Part shown: positions 25,042-33,852 of the stretch, piece by piece | How positions within the stretch are numbered: position 1 is the first letter of the stretch | Layout: each line of letters opens with the position of its first letter | Origin: Pyxidicoccus trucidator | GTDB taxonomy: Bacteria; Myxococcota; Myxococcia; Myxococcales; Myxococcaceae | Direction of reading: 5' to 3' | Assembly: GCF_010894435.1 (NCBI RefSeq) | Contig: NZ_JAAIXZ010000013.1 | Span: forward strand, 194,214 to 258,213 | Length of the DNA: 64,000 bases | The notes under the pieces: generated by a model | Databases searched by the model: none | What the model was told of the DNA's origin: nothing | Seen by the model: the letters and a program-made list of their open reading frames with translations, nothing else | Made by a program: the position numbers and the translations under genes

Positions 25042-28000
25042 TCAGCGTCGCCGCGAGACGAGGGAGAGAATCTCCGTGCCGTAGCGCTCGGTGAGCGCGG
25101 GGCCCACGCCGTGGATGGCCATGAGCTCCCTGCCGTTCTCCGGCCGGGCCACGGCGATGGCGCCCAGCACGCGGTCCGTGAGGATGCGGAAGGCGGGCAC
25201 CTTGCGCTTGCGCGCCTCCGCGAGCCGCCACGCCTTGAGGGACTCCACCAGCGCCGGGGGCGCCTCCGCCCCCTCCGCGTCACCTGACACCGCGCGCCGG
25301 CCGCGCGAGGTGGGGGCGGGCGCGTCGTCATGGTCGATGTCCGCGCGCCCGCTCCGGGACGCATGCTCGTCGCGGGACGCATTCCAGGAGGAGCGGCCGC
25401 CCGCCGCCGCCGGGGCATTCGCGCGCCAGTGCTGGGGCCGGGCCTCTTCCCTCGCCTCCAACTCCGCGCCCCGGCTGTACCGGCCCGCGTCCGCGTCCCC
25501 CTTCGGGCGGGAGGCGCGCTTGCGCGAGGGACGCTTCGCCGCGGTGGCCGCCGCCTTGCCCTTCTGCCGCTTCTTCTTCGTCGCCTTCTCCAGCGCCAGC
25601 GGGAGGAACACCTGGCGGGGGTCCACCGCGCGCGTGCGCCGGCCCTCGTCCGTCAGGGACAGGCGCTGGAAGTTGATGACCTGGCCGTCCTTGTCGAACG
25701 AGTCCACGTCCAGCCGCGCCAGCCCCGCGCGGACGAGCCCGCCCGCCAGCCGCTCGAAGTCGCGGCGCGGGAGCGCCTCGCCGAACAGCTCGCGGTGGAG
25801 CCGGCCCATGGCCTGCCCGTCCCGCTCGTGCAGCGACTCGAGGATGCGCTCCAGCCAGTGCCGCTCCGCGGAGGTGGGCTCGACGAAGCGCAGCGTGGCG
25901 CAGGACTCGGGGGAGCAGACATCGCACAGGCCGCACGCCTCGCCGGAGTCCTGCACGTCTCCGAAGTGAGCCACCAGCTGCTTCATGCGGCAGCCGTGGG
26001 CCTCCGCGTAGCGTCCCATCTGCTCCAGGTGCAGCAGCTTGCGCTCGCGCTGCGCGCCGTACGCGACCGCCCAGCCCGGCCGCCCGCGCGCCACCGTCTC
26101 CTCCGGCGTCATCACCACGCCGCCGTGAATCCAGAGCTGCTCCAGCGCCTTGTCGAACACCTCCGGGTCCCCGCGCACGCGCCCCTGGAGCACCACCTTC
26201 GGCTCCAGCTGCGTGCCCGTGGCCTGGAACAGCCGCTCCAGGACGTGGGGCTCCGGGTAGTCGCGGCGGTGGAAGAACTCGTGCGTGCGCCGGTCGATGT
26301 ACGAGTGCAGCAGCACCGCGCGCGAGGGCTTGCCGTCGCGGCCCGCGCGGCCCAGCTCCTGGTAGTAGCCCTCCAGGCTGGACGGCAGCGCGGCGTGGAT
26401 GACAGTGCGCACGTCCGCCTTGTCGATGCCCATGCCGAACGCGGTGGTGGCCACGATGACCTCCAGCGAGCCCCGGAGGAACTCGGCCTGCACCCTGTCG
26501 CGCTCCGCCGGCTGGAGGCCCGCGTGGTACGCGGCGGAGGGGAACTCGCCCGCGAGCATGTCCGCGAGCTGCTCGGCGTGCTTGCGCGTGGCCGCGTAGA
26601 CGATGGCGGGACGGTTCTCCTCGTCCTGGAGGAGGCTGAGGATGGCGTCGCCACGGGCGCCGGGATTCAGCTCGCGCACTTCAATGGCGATGTTGGTGCG
26701 GCGGAACCCGTGGATGAAGGTGCGCGCCTTGCCGCCGGCCCCGTGCAGCCCGAGCTGCTGGACGATGTCGCGCTGCACGTCCGGCGTGGCGGTGGCGGTG
26801 AGGGCCACCACGGGCGCGGGACGGAGCAGCGGCAGCCGCGCGCCGAGCAGCCGGTAGTCCGGACGGAAGTCATGGCCCCACTGGGAGATGCAGTGCGCCT
26901 CGTCGATGGCGATGAGCGCGGGGGTGCGGCGCGCGAGGAACTCCACGAAGCCGGGCACGCCGAGCCGCTCGGGGGCGATGAAGAGGAAGTCGAGCCCGCC
27001 TTCCAGGTAGTCCGCGCACACCTGCCGCGAGGTGGCCCTGTCGCGCCCGGAGTGGATGCGGTCCGCCGCGAAGCCCAGCGACTGGAGCCGCGCCACCTGG
27101 TCCTCCATGAGCGCGATGAGCGGGCTGACCACCAGCGTGGTGCCCGCGCGCGCCAGGCCCGGGAGCTGGTAGCAGAGCGACTTGCCCGCGCCCGTGGGCA
27201 TGACGAGCAGCAAATCCTCGCCCGCCGTGGCCGCGCGGCAGACAGCCTCCTGGTACGGCCGGAAGTCGGAGAAGCCGAAGGACGCCTTGAGCAGCGGGCG
27301 GAGCTGGTCCGGCGGCGTGGGCGCGCGAGGCACCCGCGCCGGCCGCTGGCCCGGCTGCGCGGCGGTGGCACCGCTGCGTCCCGTGCCCCGCGAGGACGGC
27401 CTCCCCACCGGGCCCGCGTTCCACGAGGTGGACTCGGGAGCAGGGCTCCGCGAGGGCGCGGCGGGGCCCGGCGACATCACCACCGCGGCGTCGGAGAACG
27501 CGCTGGAGGCGACGCGACGGGGCCCCCCCTGCCCTCCCATGGCGCCCGGTCCACCGGAGGCGGAGGAGTTGAAGGAAGCAGCAGCCTGGAACGCCGGTTG
27601 CGCCCCATATGCGGGCGCGGCGGCCGGACTCGTGGGCCCATGGCCCACCACTTCAATGACGTACTTCTCGATGCCCCGGAGGAACTCGTCCAGCCGGCCC
27701 TCGCCGCGCTCAATCCGCTGGAGCCACGCCTCCCACTGCCCCGTCATGGCCGGCGTCTTCACGTCCGGGTGCACCACCTGGATGAGGTGGATGCCCTTCT
27801 CCGTGGCCTCCATCACCTTGCCCTTGCGGCGCAGGTACTCGCGGTCCAGCAGCACCTCGATGATGGCCGCGCGAGTGGCCGGCGTGCCCAGGCCCGTCTC
27901 GCGCATCGCGTCCGCCAGCTCTTTCTCATCGAGCGCCCTGCCCGCCGTCTCCATGGCGGTCAGCAGCGTCGCGTCCGTGAAGCGCGGCGGCGGGCGCGTG

Positions 28001-29619
28001 CGCTTCTTCACCGCCTCCGCGTCCTCCACCGTCTGCGGCTGCCCGCGCTCCAGCCCGGAGGGCAGCGACTGCGGCTCGTCGTCCGGCTCGCGCTCCTCGT
28101 CCTCGCCCTTCTTGCCCTCCGCCTTCGGGCGCGGTGCCTTCTGCCCGCCACCGATGTCCAGCACCTTCCAGCCCACCCGCTCCACCTGCGTGCCGGTGCT
28201 CTGGAAGCGGTCCACCACCCGCGCCGCCGCGTCCCCGGACGTCACCGCCGTAATCACCGTGGTGACGCGCCAGACGTGGTCCTCGTGCCACGCCTGGAGC
28301 ACCCGCCGGCACACCAGGTCGTAGATGCGCTGCTCGTCCGGAGACAGGCGCGCGCCCTCCGGCGACGTGGGTGTGGGGATGATGGCGTGGTGGTCCGTCA
28401 CCTTCGCGTCGTCCACGTAGCGCTTGCCGAGCGGCCGCGCGCCCGTGCCCGGCGCGAGGTCCTCCTCGAAGGGCGCGCGGATGGCGTTCACCACCTCCGG
28501 CAGCGTGTCCGCCACCGTGCGCGACAGGTGCCGGCTGGCGGTGCGCGGGTAGCTCAACAGCTTGTGCTTCTCGTAGAGCGCCTGCGCCACCTCCAGCGTG
28601 CGCTGCGCGCTGAAGCCGTAGAGCCGGTTGGCGTGCCGCTGCAGCTCCGTCAAGTCGTAGAGGAGCGGAGGCGGCATCTTCTTCTCCTCCGCCTCCAGGG
28701 ATTCAATGGCCGCGCTCCCCCGGCGCACGCGGTCGATGATGGCCTGGGCCTCCACCCCGTTCGCGTCCAGGCGCCGGGCCTCGCGCGGGGCCTCGCCGGG
28801 TGGCACCACGGGCCTGCCGTCCGGCCCCGAGCGGAACCAGGTGCCCTGGTACCGGGCCCCCACGGGCACGGCCTTGGAGCGGGGCACGAAGGTGGCGACC
28901 ACCTCCAGGTAGTCCCGGGGGACGAAGTCGCGGATGGCCAATTCGCGCTCCACCACCATGGCCAGCGTGGGCGTCTGCACCCGGCCCACGCTCAGCATCT
29001 CCCCGTGGCCCCCGTGCGCCAGCGTGTACAGGCGCGACAGGTTCATCCCCACCAGCCAGTCCGCCCGGCTGCGCCCCATGGCGGCGGCGGCCAGCGGCTC
29101 GTACTCGCGCCCGTCCGCCAGCTTCTGGAAGCCGTCGCGGATGGCGCGCTCCGTCAGCGAGGACACCCACAGCCGGCGCACCGGCTTGCGGCACCCGGCG
29201 GCCTCGTAGATGTAGCGGAAGATGAGCTCGCCCTCGCGGCCCGCGTCCGTGGCGCACACCACGGTGGAGACCTCGGGCAGGTTGAGGATGCGCTTCACCA
29301 CCCCGAACTGGGTGTGCGTCTCCTTCGAGACGACGAGCGGCCACTCCGCCGGCAGCATGGGCAGCAGCGCGCGGCTCCACTTCTTCCAGTCCGGGCGAAT
29401 CTCGTGCGGCTGGGCCAGCCCCACCAGGTGGCCGATGGCCCACGTCACCACATAGCCGTTGCCCTTGAGGAAGCCGTCCCCGCGCTCGTTGGCCCCCAGC
29501 ACCCGGGCGAGGTCTCTCGCCACGGAGGGCTTCTCCGCCAGCACCGCCAGGACGGACCCCCGCCCGCCGGCGCGGCCGTCCGTGCTCCCGAGCCTGTCGT
29601 CACGGGGCGACTCGCCCAT
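25042..29619 (-). CDS. Topoisomerase III fused to RecQ helicase
   Basis: One uninterrupted 1525-residue frame. The start at 29619 (MGESPRDDRL) has AGGTGG 6 bases upstream; MRWEE at 29634 is the alternative. Residues about 22-640 are a type IA topoisomerase of the TopB class: TOPRIM motifs AVLAEKPSVARDLA and DAGREGE, then LLSYPRTASRHLS with the catalytic Tyr near residue 356. A Ser/Gly/Pro-rich linker (about 645-765) joins a full RecQ: MPTGAGKSLCYQ near 808, DEAHCISQWGHD near 906, TTAFGMGIDKADV, QELGRAGRDG, a zinc cluster with CGLCDVC near 1215-1235, a winged-helix region, a basic linker, and a C-terminal HRDC domain. RecQ and topoisomerase III act together to dissolve recombination junctions and decatenate DNA; here the pair is one polypeptide. 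All catalytic motifs are intact. Confidence 0.95.
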   Translation of the reverse strand: MGESPRDDRLGSTDGRAGGRGSVLAVLAEKPSVARDLARVLGANERGDGFLKGNGYVVTWAIGHLVGLAQPHEIRPDWKKWSRALLPMLPAEWPLVVSKETHTQFGVVKRILNLPEVSTVVCATDAGREGELIFRYIYEAAGCRKPVRRLWVSSLTERAIRDGFQKLADGREYEPLAAAAMGRSRADWLVGMNLSRLYTLAHGGHGEMLSVGRVQTPTLAMVVERELAIRDFVPRDYLEVVATFVPRSKAVPVGARYQGTWFRSGPDGRPVVPPGEAPREARRLDANGVEAQAIIDRVRRGSAAIESLEAEEKKMPPPLLYDLTELQRHANRLYGFSAQRTLEVAQALYEKHKLLSYPRTASRHLSRTVADTLPEVVNAIRAPFEEDLAPGTGARPLGKRYVDDAKVTDHHAIIPTPTSPEGARLSPDEQRIYDLVCRRVLQAWHEDHVWRVTTVITAVTSGDAAARVVDRFQSTGTQVERVGWKVLDIGGGQKAPRPKAEGKKGEDEEREPDDEPQSLPSGLERGQPQTVEDAEAVKKRTRPPPRFTDATLLTAMETAGRALDEKELADAMRETGLGTPATRAAIIEVLLDREYLRRKGKVMEATEKGIHLIQVVHPDVKTPAMTGQWEAWLQRIERGEGRLDEFLRGIEKYVIEVVGHGPTSPAAAPAYGAQPAFQAAASFNSSASGGPGAMGGQGGPRRVASSAFSDAAVVMSPGPAAPSRSPAPESTSWNAGPVGRPSSRGTGRSGATAAQPGQRPARVPRAPTPPDQLRPLLKASFGFSDFRPYQEAVCRAATAGEDLLLVMPTGAGKSLCYQLPGLARAGTTLVVSPLIALMEDQVARLQSLGFAADRIHSGRDRATSRQVCADYLEGGLDFLFIAPERLGVPGFVEFLARRTPALIAIDEAHCISQWGHDFRPDYRLLGARLPLLRPAPVVALTATATPDVQRDIVQQLGLHGAGGKARTFIHGFRRTNIAIEVRELNPGARGDAILSLLQDEENRPAIVYAATRKHAEQLADMLAGEFPSAAYHAGLQPAERDRVQAEFLRGSLEVIVATTAFGMGIDKADVRTVIHAALPSSLEGYYQELGRAGRDGKPSRAVLLHSYIDRRTHEFFHRRDYPEPHVLERLFQATGTQLEPKVVLQGRVRGDPEVFDKALEQLWIHGGVVMTPEETVARGRPGWAVAYGAQRERKLLHLEQMGRYAEAHGCRMKQLVAHFGDVQDSGEACGLCDVCSPESCATLRFVEPTSAERHWLERILESLHERDGQAMGRLHRELFGEALPRRDFERLAGGLVRAGLARLDVDSFDKDGQVINFQRLSLTDEGRRTRAVDPRQVFLPLALEKATKKKRQKGKAAATAAKRPSRKRASRPKGDADAGRYSRGAELEAREEARPQHWRANAPAAAGGRSSWNASRDEHASRSGRADIDHDDAPAPTSRGRRAVSGDAEGAEAPPALVESLKAWRLAEARKRKVPAFRILTDRVLGAIAVARPENGRELMAIHGVGPALTERYGTEILSLVSRRR

Positions 29620-30795
29620 CTCTTCCCACCTCATGAAGCCCTGTCCCCTCCCGCCCGCTCCACCGACGCCCCGGGTAGAGCCCCTGGCGCCGCGAAACCC
29701 ATTCCCCTACCGCGTCAGGCTGACATGGCCGAGCCCCGCCTGTCCCTACCCGTGAAGCCTGCCCGGTCCACGGCCGGCCGAGGGATGCCGCGCGCTTCCA
29801 CACACCCGCCCGCCTCGCGCCCGCCACCAACCTTCCAGGTCTTCATTCACGCGCAGAGAACCGGGCCCGCACGCCCTGGCTTGACGCCTTCGCGCACACT
29901 GGCGCCTTCGCGCAAGCATTTGGCGCGGCAGAGGAAAACTCCCTCCAGCACCTGAGCCAGTATGCCCTTGTCGCCAGTCGCCAACAGCGGCTGTTGACGG
30001 GGGGAGAGCAGGCGTCACCGAGAGTGCGAAGGGGGAAGCATATGTCGCACGTCGCGCATGAGTCGGGCCGAGGGGTTCCGGGGGGAAACACGAGGCCCGA
30101 CAGGGTGTCGCGCGGGGACGAAGGGGCCACATTTTGTAAGCCAGGGCGTCAGTCCTGGGGGGAGTGGCGGAGGGCGGTCGAGGGGGGGACGGGGGGAGTC
30201 GCGGTACCGGAGCTGGCTGTCTTCGCGGGGGCGAAGCGGACGCAGCTCGGCGCCCTGACGAAGTCGACCGCAACCGAGCCACTTCGTGAAGTGTTGGAGG
30301 ATGTGACGCGGGTGGCTTCCATGCGCCCGCGGACGTTCGGCAGGGCCCAGACACTGGCGCGACTGCGGGCGCTCTCGCGGCCCGCGGTGCCCTGGGGTGA
30401 AGCCGGACGGGTGAAGGGGGAATCACGGCGCAGCCGGGTGTCGGTACTTGGGGTACCGGACACGCACCGGGTGGAGCCGTAAGCGCGCACCGGGGGGTGC
30501 ACGTCTTGAATGAAAGTTCGCTGGAGGGGTCCAAGGCCCTCCGGACACTCAGGGGCGGGTAGGAGGACGTTGCCGCGGGGGCGGTGGCGTCTGTGGAAGG
30601 GGGACCCGGGGTCACGCTCGTCAGAGGGGGAGAGCAACCCGAGCATGGGTCATATCCGGGGGGTGCTCCGAGTCCATCGGGGCATCCCCCGTTGCTTTTG
30701 CGGGCTCGACGCCGGGGGTTCAGGGCCGGGCCCCGCTCCGAGGCCCGCGGCGCCGGCCCCAGCTTCGGGGCCCATGGCGCCAGGGGCGTCGGGCG
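29620..30795. other. Gene-poor G-rich spacer (1.2 kb)
   Basis: No supported gene. From about 29990 to 30660 the plus strand is strikingly G-rich (runs such as GGGGGGGACGGGGGG). GTCGGGCC (30062-30069) and GGCCCGAC (30094-30101) form an 8-bp stem with a 24-base loop. A plus frame ending at 30482 (ATEPLREVLEDV..., PDTHRVEP at the end) has only moderate G/C bias at third positions and matches nothing I know; it may be a decayed gene. The last 150 bases contain overlapping GGGCC/GGCCC inverted repeats that could terminate the lipoprotein gene at 30796. Confidence 0.5.
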
Positions 30796-32361
30796 TCACT
30801 CCACGTGCAGCGTCACAGTGCCGGTGAGGGCGCGGTGGACGGTGAGCCACAGGACGTCCCCGGCGGCGTCCACGGAGGCGAAGTAGTCCACGTCGGCCGT
30901 GAGGGGCTGGCCGTCCAGGGTGACGCGGGCGGGAGGCGTGGACGCGGTGTAGCCGCGCAGCACCACCACCGGGTGCGTGACGGTGCGGGCGCCCGCCTCG
31001 AAGCGGAGCGTGGCGCGGTTGGCGGCGGCCTGGGCCTCCCACGTGGAGTACACGGGGTTGTAGCCGGGCACGTCGTACGTCACGGCGTCGGCGCGCCCCA
31101 CGCCCCCGGGCCCCCGGGTGAGCACGGTGCCCTCGGTGGCGGACAGCCGCACGCCCTGCGCGGCCTCCACCTCCGACGTCACCTTCAGCACCGGGTCCTC
31201 CGCGTGGGTGCCCAGCACCATGAACACCGAGTAGCTCTGGTACGGGTGGCCGGAGAGGTTGCCGTCGTCGCCGTAGCGCGGGTACTGCTGTAGCCCCAGC
31301 GCGCCGAAGTTGCTGCCCCAGGCGAGGCGGTGCGAGCGGGTGGTGGTGGGCAGCTCGTACTGGTTGAGCTGGTACGTCCAGTTCCAGTCCTGGGGCATGG
31401 GGCCGTCCGCGTCGCGTGCGCCCCGGCTCGGGTAGAACCAGTAGCCGCCCGCGGGCTTCTGCTCCCACGTCTGCGTCTGCACCACGCCCATCTCCGCGTT
31501 CGGCGCCGCCGTCCACATCCGGATGTAGGGGACGACGTTGGGCGCGCTGTAGTCCCAGCCGGAGTTCATCGTCACCGGCGAGGAGAGCGTGACGAAACGG
31601 TTGCGGTCGCCCCAGCCCAGGCCGGCGATTTCGGCGTTGGCGTTGCCGTCGAAGAGCAGGTCTCCATAGGGCGAGCGCACGTCGGCCTGGATGACGTTGG
31701 CGGGGAAGCCCGAGGCGTCATGCGTAATCGCGTAGAGCGGGTGGCTCCTGCCGGTGGCGAAGAGGTAGTGCACCGTCACGTTGACGACGCGGCCGTCGAG
31801 CGGGAGCGGCCAGCGGTACTCGTGCAGCGCGTGGTGGCGCCCCGCGAAGACGGTGCGCCAGGTGCCTCGCACGCCCTGCGTCCAGTTGCCCCAGCTGGCG
31901 CCCTCGTGGAGGTGACACACCACCATGCCCCAGCCGGGAACCTGCGAGTGCGCACCGTCGCAGACGCGCTCCGCGCCGCCGACTTCGTAGGTGTAGCGGC
32001 GCAGGTAGCCGCCATTCCATCCCGCGGGGTCCGCGGCGTCATTGCGCACCAGCGCGGCCGAGCGGGGATGGCAGGCACTGTCGCTCCAGGCGTAGCGGTC
32101 CGTGCGGAAGCCGTCGACCTGCACGTCGCGCTCGAGCCGCAGCGGGGCACATTCTCCGGGGACGACAGTGCCGGCATCCGGGTCATCGGTGCCGGCATCC
32201 GTGTCACCCGAGCCCGCGTCCGTGGTGCCCGCGTCGGGCAGCTCGTCATCGGGGTCGGGCTTCACGTCCTTGCCACCGCACGCGGTCAGCAGCAGGGACA
32301 GCAACACGGCAACGCCGCGTGCTCGGAGCAGGAAGGCGGGGCTGTTCAGGTCGGGCATCAT
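30796..32361 (-). CDS. Large surface lipoprotein of unknown function
   Basis: A 521-residue lipoprotein: VAVLLSLLLTAC with Cys near 28, then a low-complexity tether of Asp-Ala-Gly-Thr repeats, then about 450 residues rich in Trp and Tyr with a beta-sandwich look (WNGGYLRRYTYEVGG, YRWPLPLDGRVVNVTVHYLF, GYWFYPSRGARDADG). The C-terminal 120 residues (DAVTYDVPGYNPVYSTWEA ... RVTLDGQPLTADVDYF) resemble an Ig-like or carbohydrate-binding domain. No catalytic motif is recognised. The tether and composition are typical of outer-surface proteins of myxobacteria. GAGGGAG precedes the tandem ATGs. It could be a sugar-active enzyme, since such Trp-rich sandwiches often are. Confidence 0.75.
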   Translation of the reverse strand: MMPDLNSPAFLLRARGVAVLLSLLLTACGGKDVKPDPDDELPDAGTTDAGSGDTDAGTDDPDAGTVVPGECAPLRLERDVQVDGFRTDRYAWSDSACHPRSAALVRNDAADPAGWNGGYLRRYTYEVGGAERVCDGAHSQVPGWGMVVCHLHEGASWGNWTQGVRGTWRTVFAGRHHALHEYRWPLPLDGRVVNVTVHYLFATGRSHPLYAITHDASGFPANVIQADVRSPYGDLLFDGNANAEIAGLGWGDRNRFVTLSSPVTMNSGWDYSAPNVVPYIRMWTAAPNAEMGVVQTQTWEQKPAGGYWFYPSRGARDADGPMPQDWNWTYQLNQYELPTTTRSHRLAWGSNFGALGLQQYPRYGDDGNLSGHPYQSYSVFMVLGTHAEDPVLKVTSEVEAAQGVRLSATEGTVLTRGPGGVGRADAVTYDVPGYNPVYSTWEAQAAANRATLRFEAGARTVTHPVVVLRGYTASTPPARVTLDGQPLTADVDYFASVDAAGDVLWLTVHRALTGTVTLHVE

Positions 32362-32622
32362 CGTCGCTCCCTCGTGGCGGACCGGGGCTTCCCTCGGAAG
32401 GCGAGCCTGGCCGCGCCCCTCGTCCTGCCAACGTGCTCGCCCGGGTGCAAGGACTGGTGGAGTGGACCGTCAGCTCAGCCGCGAGCCGGACCGGTGGCCT
32501 GGAAAGTTTCCATGCAGGCAATCGTGGACGCCATCGCCCAGAACGCCGCCAGGGCGCGGTGCTGACGGGAGGCCCGGAATGTCCCGGGCCTCTCCGTCAC
32601 CGCCCGTTGCGCCTGGGCGACG

Positions 32623-33795
32623 TCACCCCGCCTTGGCGGTGCCCTTCTCCTGGTGCCACGCGGCGAGCACTTCCTTCTCCCGCTCGGCCGTGACTCCCGC
32701 GCCCAGCTTCGCCTGACGCTCGGGGGGCTGCGTCTTGAACCAGGCCACGGTGTCGCGAACGGTGTCCGCCGTCGGCCGGAACGTGAGCCCCGTGGCCAGC
32801 GCCTTGGCGATGCTCACCCGCCCCAGGCCCTTCTCCTCGCTCGAGCGCGGAATCCACACGGGCATGTCCTGCCACGGCGCCACCTTCTGCTTCTCCAGGA
32901 AGGCCGCGTCCACCCACGTGAAGCTCGCGTCGCTGCCCGTGGCCGTCTTGCACGTGTCCAGCAGCTCCTTCATCAGCAGCGGCTGCGTGGGCCCCGTGGC
33001 GTTGAAGACGCCCGCGGTGTTGCGCTCGACGTTGAGGATGATCCACGCGGCCAGGTCTCGCGCGTCGATGAACTGCACGGGGTCCTGCCCGTCTCCCGGG
33101 GACAGCACCTCGCCCCCGCGCGACACGCGCACCGGCCAGTAGCTGAAGCGGTCCGTCGGGTCATCCGGGCCGACGATGAGGCCCGGGCGCACGTTGAGGA
33201 CGCGGCCGGGCATGGCCGTCTCCGCCGCCTTCTCGCACAGCGCCTTCAGCGCGCCGTAGTTCTCCGCCACCTTCTCCGTCGTCTCGTCCTCCACCGTGGC
33301 CACCGGCGAGCTCTCGTCGATGCCGTACTGCGACAGGTCCTTGTAGACGGAGATGGAGGAGACGAAGACGTAGTGCCCCACGTTCGGGGCCAGCAGCTCC
33401 GCCGAGGCCTTCACGATGCGAGGCACATAGCCGGAGGTGTCCACCACCGCGTCCCACTTGCGGCCCTGCAGCGCCTTCAGGCCCTCGCCCTTGTTCGGGT
33501 CCCGGTCGCCCTCCAGCTTCTCCACGTCCGGGAAGAGGCCCGGGTTCGTCTTGCCGCGGTTGAAGAGCGTCACGGTGTGGCCGCGCGAGCGCGCGAACTC
33601 CACCAGCGCCGGGCCCAGGAACTTCGTGCCGCCCAGGATGAGGATGCTCTTCGGCGCGCTCGCCTTCGCGCCCTGCCCCTGGGCGGAGGCGTCGGTGCCG
33701 CCCTCCGCCGTCTTGCCCGTCGTGGCACAGCCCATCGCCCAGAGCGAGCCCACCGCGGCCGCTCCCTGAATCACTCCTCTGCGGGACAGCTTCAT
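32623..33795 (-). CDS. NAD-dependent epimerase-like protein with Tat lipoprotein signal
   Basis: A 390-residue protein. The first 25 residues, MKLSRRGVIQGAAAVGSLWAMGC, combine a twin-arginine motif, a hydrophobic core and a lipobox Cys, followed by a Gly/Ala/Lys linker. The rest is an extended SDR domain: ILGGTKFLGPALVEFA (Rossmann), VVDTSGYVP, VFVSSISVYKD, NYGALKALCEKA (Tyr-x3-Lys) and RPGLIVGPDDPTDRFSYW. This is like the CSP41/nucleoside-sugar epimerase branch. The Tat route exports folded, cofactor-loaded proteins, so NAD may travel with the enzyme. AGGAGG precedes the ATG. It follows the MFS gene by 57 bases, probably in one operon. Substrate unknown. Confidence 0.87.
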   Translation of the reverse strand: MKLSRRGVIQGAAAVGSLWAMGCATTGKTAEGGTDASAQGQGAKASAPKSILILGGTKFLGPALVEFARSRGHTVTLFNRGKTNPGLFPDVEKLEGDRDPNKGEGLKALQGRKWDAVVDTSGYVPRIVKASAELLAPNVGHYVFVSSISVYKDLSQYGIDESSPVATVEDETTEKVAENYGALKALCEKAAETAMPGRVLNVRPGLIVGPDDPTDRFSYWPVRVSRGGEVLSPGDGQDPVQFIDARDLAAWIILNVERNTAGVFNATGPTQPLLMKELLDTCKTATGSDASFTWVDAAFLEKQKVAPWQDMPVWIPRSSEEKGLGRVSIAKALATGLTFRPTADTVRDTVAWFKTQPPERQAKLGAGVTAEREKEVLAAWHQEKGTAKAG

Positions 33796-33852
33796 GCCGT
33801 GTTTCCTCCTGTTGCCCTGCTCTTTCGAAGGACTGCCTAGCACCGGGCCGCC

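Noticed and set aside
25330..29955. A very long open frame on the plus strand across the TopB-RecQ gene
   Set aside because: It is antisense to a gene with full catalytic motifs. Its translation is low-complexity Arg/Ala/Gly/His, the usual result of G/C third-position bias read from the other strand.
29746..30615. A 289-residue minus-strand frame in the G-rich spacer
   Set aside because: Almost wholly Pro, Ala, Arg and Ser, reflecting C-rich DNA; no start site with a ribosome signal and no family.
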